This document shows, in pieces, positions 63,194 through 64,000 of a stretch of DNA of 64,000 bases (position 1 is the first letter of the stretch; every line of letters begins with the position of its first letter). Source of the stretch: CBDEGR01 sp965237895 (GTDB taxonomy: Bacteria; Acidobacteriota; Terriglobia; UBA7540; JAPUME01); NCBI GenBank assembly GCA_965237895.1, contig CBDEGR010000002.1, positions 248,001 through 312,000 on the forward strand, in the 5' to 3' direction. The translations under genes were made by a program, and so were the position numbers. The notes under the pieces are model-generated. The model saw nothing but the letters and a program-made list of their open reading frames with translations. It did no database searches and was not told the origin of the DNA.

Positions 63194-63638
63194 GGACATA
63201 TTCTACCGGCGAAAGCAAATTCTGGAGCTCGTCTCGCGCGGCCAGGTAACCACGCAGGACGACCTGCGGCGGAAGCTGGCCGAACGCGGCATCCGCGTCA
63301 CCCAGGCCACCGTCTCCCGCGACCTCGAAAAGCTCGGCTTGGCGAAGACGCGCAAGGGCTACGTATTGACCTCTCCGGCTGAAAATACTGCTGATTCACA
63401 CCCGGATTTCTCGTTCGTATTAAAGGAATTTCTTCGTGACGCCAGATTGGCCGGCAACTTCGTCGTCGTCCGCACGCATCCGGGCAACGCGCACACGGTG
63501 GCCGAAGCGCTCGACCGGCAAGCCTGGCCGGAGGTGGTAGGCACGGTCGCCGGCGACGATACGATCCTGATCGCCACCGCCCAGGCTCGCGACGCGACCA
63601 AGATCCAGCGCAAGATTATGCAATCGGTCTCTCGATAA
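63192..63638 (+). CDS. argR: arginine repressor
   Basis: 148 residues. N-terminal winged helix (MDIFYRRKQILELVSRGQVTTQDDLRRKLAERG, IRVTQATVSRDLEKLGLAKTRKGYVL with the recognition helix TQATVSRD). The C-terminal oligomerisation and arginine-binding domain follows (GNFVVVRTHPGNAHTVAEALD and GTVAGDDTILIA with the GDD arginine-contact motif). Controls arginine genes in response to arginine; argG starts 24 nt downstream, so the pair is probably co-transcribed and self-regulated. The 120 nt before it are AT-rich, but no clear ARG box could be recognised. Confidence 0.93.
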   Translation: MDIFYRRKQILELVSRGQVTTQDDLRRKLAERGIRVTQATVSRDLEKLGLAKTRKGYVLTSPAENTADSHPDFSFVLKEFLRDARLAGNFVVVRTHPGNAHTVAEALDRQAWPEVVGTVAGDDTILIATAQARDATKIQRKIMQSVSR

Positions 63639-63662
63639 TTAATATTTGGAAAGGTAGTTTTC

Positions 63663-64000
63663 TTGGCAAGCTCAACTCAATCGAAACCCGGTATTCAAAA
63701 AGCCGTCCTGGCGTATTCGGGAGGCCTGGACACCTCCATCATCATTCCCTGGCTCAAAGAGAACTACGGCTGCGAAGTCGTCGCCATGCTCGGCGACGTC
63801 GGGCAGGGCGACGATCTGGAGGCCTTGCGGAAAAAGGCGCTCGACACCGGCGCCTCCGATGTCTTCGTCGAAGACCTGCGCGAGGAGTTCATTACCGGCT
63901 ACCTGTGGAAGGCTCTTCAGGCCGGAGCCGTCTATGAAGGCAAGTACCTTCTGGGAACCTCGCTGGCCCGGCCCGTGCTGGCCAAACGGCAGGCGGAGAT
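63663..64000 (+). CDS. argG: argininosuccinate synthase, N-terminal part
   Basis: Runs off the right edge; the first 112 codons are visible from TTG 63663 (AAAGG upstream). Joins citrulline and aspartate with ATP in arginine synthesis. The ATP-pyrophosphatase loop is clear (KAVLAYSGGLDTSIIIPWL), followed by VVAMLGDVGQGDDLEALRKKALDTGA and YLLGTSLARPVLAKRQ, all characteristic of ArgG. No ATG is available near the N-terminus. Located directly after argR. Confidence 0.95.
   Translation, partial: MASSTQSKPGIQKAVLAYSGGLDTSIIIPWLKENYGCEVVAMLGDVGQGDDLEALRKKALDTGASDVFVEDLREEFITGYLWKALQAGAVYEGKYLLGTSLARPVLAKRQAE

Overview
The window looks like a chromosomal segment of a GC-rich, diderm, aerobically respiring heterotroph. 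Core genes are about 60% GC with G/C-rich third positions. A complete lipid A/Kdo/heptose gene run shows a Gram-negative outer membrane, and promoters follow the TTGACA/TATAAT pattern. The mix of an alternative-complex-III-like respiratory module, DUF5916 beta-barrel proteins, PEGA/FHA/PP2C signalling genes and many TPR proteins is most reminiscent of Acidobacteriota. That placement is an inference from gene content only.

Layout: (1) the 3' end of ftsZ and a strong hairpin; (2) an AT-rich island at 0.57-2.4 kb holding a broken type II restriction-modification system whose nuclease is recognisably EcoRV-like; (3) argJ, a tandem GNAT protein, a TPR protein, glmU, a DegT-type aminotransferase, an alkaline-phosphatase-superfamily protein, a broken sulfatase, a metallo-beta-lactamase-fold protein and a small secreted protein; (4) a respiratory module at 13.4-19.2 kb (pentaheme cytochrome, molybdopterin-type subunit, four-cluster ferredoxin, NrfD, DUF3341) behind its own promoter and structured leader; (5) an aldo/keto reductase, a DUF5916 barrel protein, a DASS transporter, a chimeric gene remnant, a membrane TPR protein and dGTPase; (6) the fatty-acid block yceD-rpmF-plsX-fabH-fabD-fabG-acpP-fabF; (7) tRNA-Glu and the LPS core block waaA-lpxK-waaF-rfaE1-rfaE2-waaC plus an ICMT-like methylase; (8) YihY, a wrecked comEC, rlmD, coaX, birA, nadC and valS; (9) an acyl-CoA dehydrogenase, a large TPR protein, tRNA-Leu, a DHH phosphoesterase and a secreted TPR protein; (10) a Ser/Thr phospho-signalling neighbourhood (PP2C, FHA, coiled-coil, PEGA) that is mostly frameshifted; (11) argR and the 5' end of argG.

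Two themes run through the whole window. First, housekeeping genes are intact, while dispensable ones (restriction-modification, sulfatase, competence channel, PP2C, FHA, PEGA, a TPR chimera, a small Tat gene) carry indels, stops and deletions. This looks like selective gene decay, although single-base homopolymer errors in the assembly must be excluded. Second, short tandem duplications of 11-18 bp recur at about eleven places, mostly at start or stop codons (glmU, nrfD, lpxK, rfaE1, argR) or inside genes as short peptide repeats (argJ, coaX, nadC). Non-standard or missing start codons (valS almost certainly CTG) are a third, smaller peculiarity.
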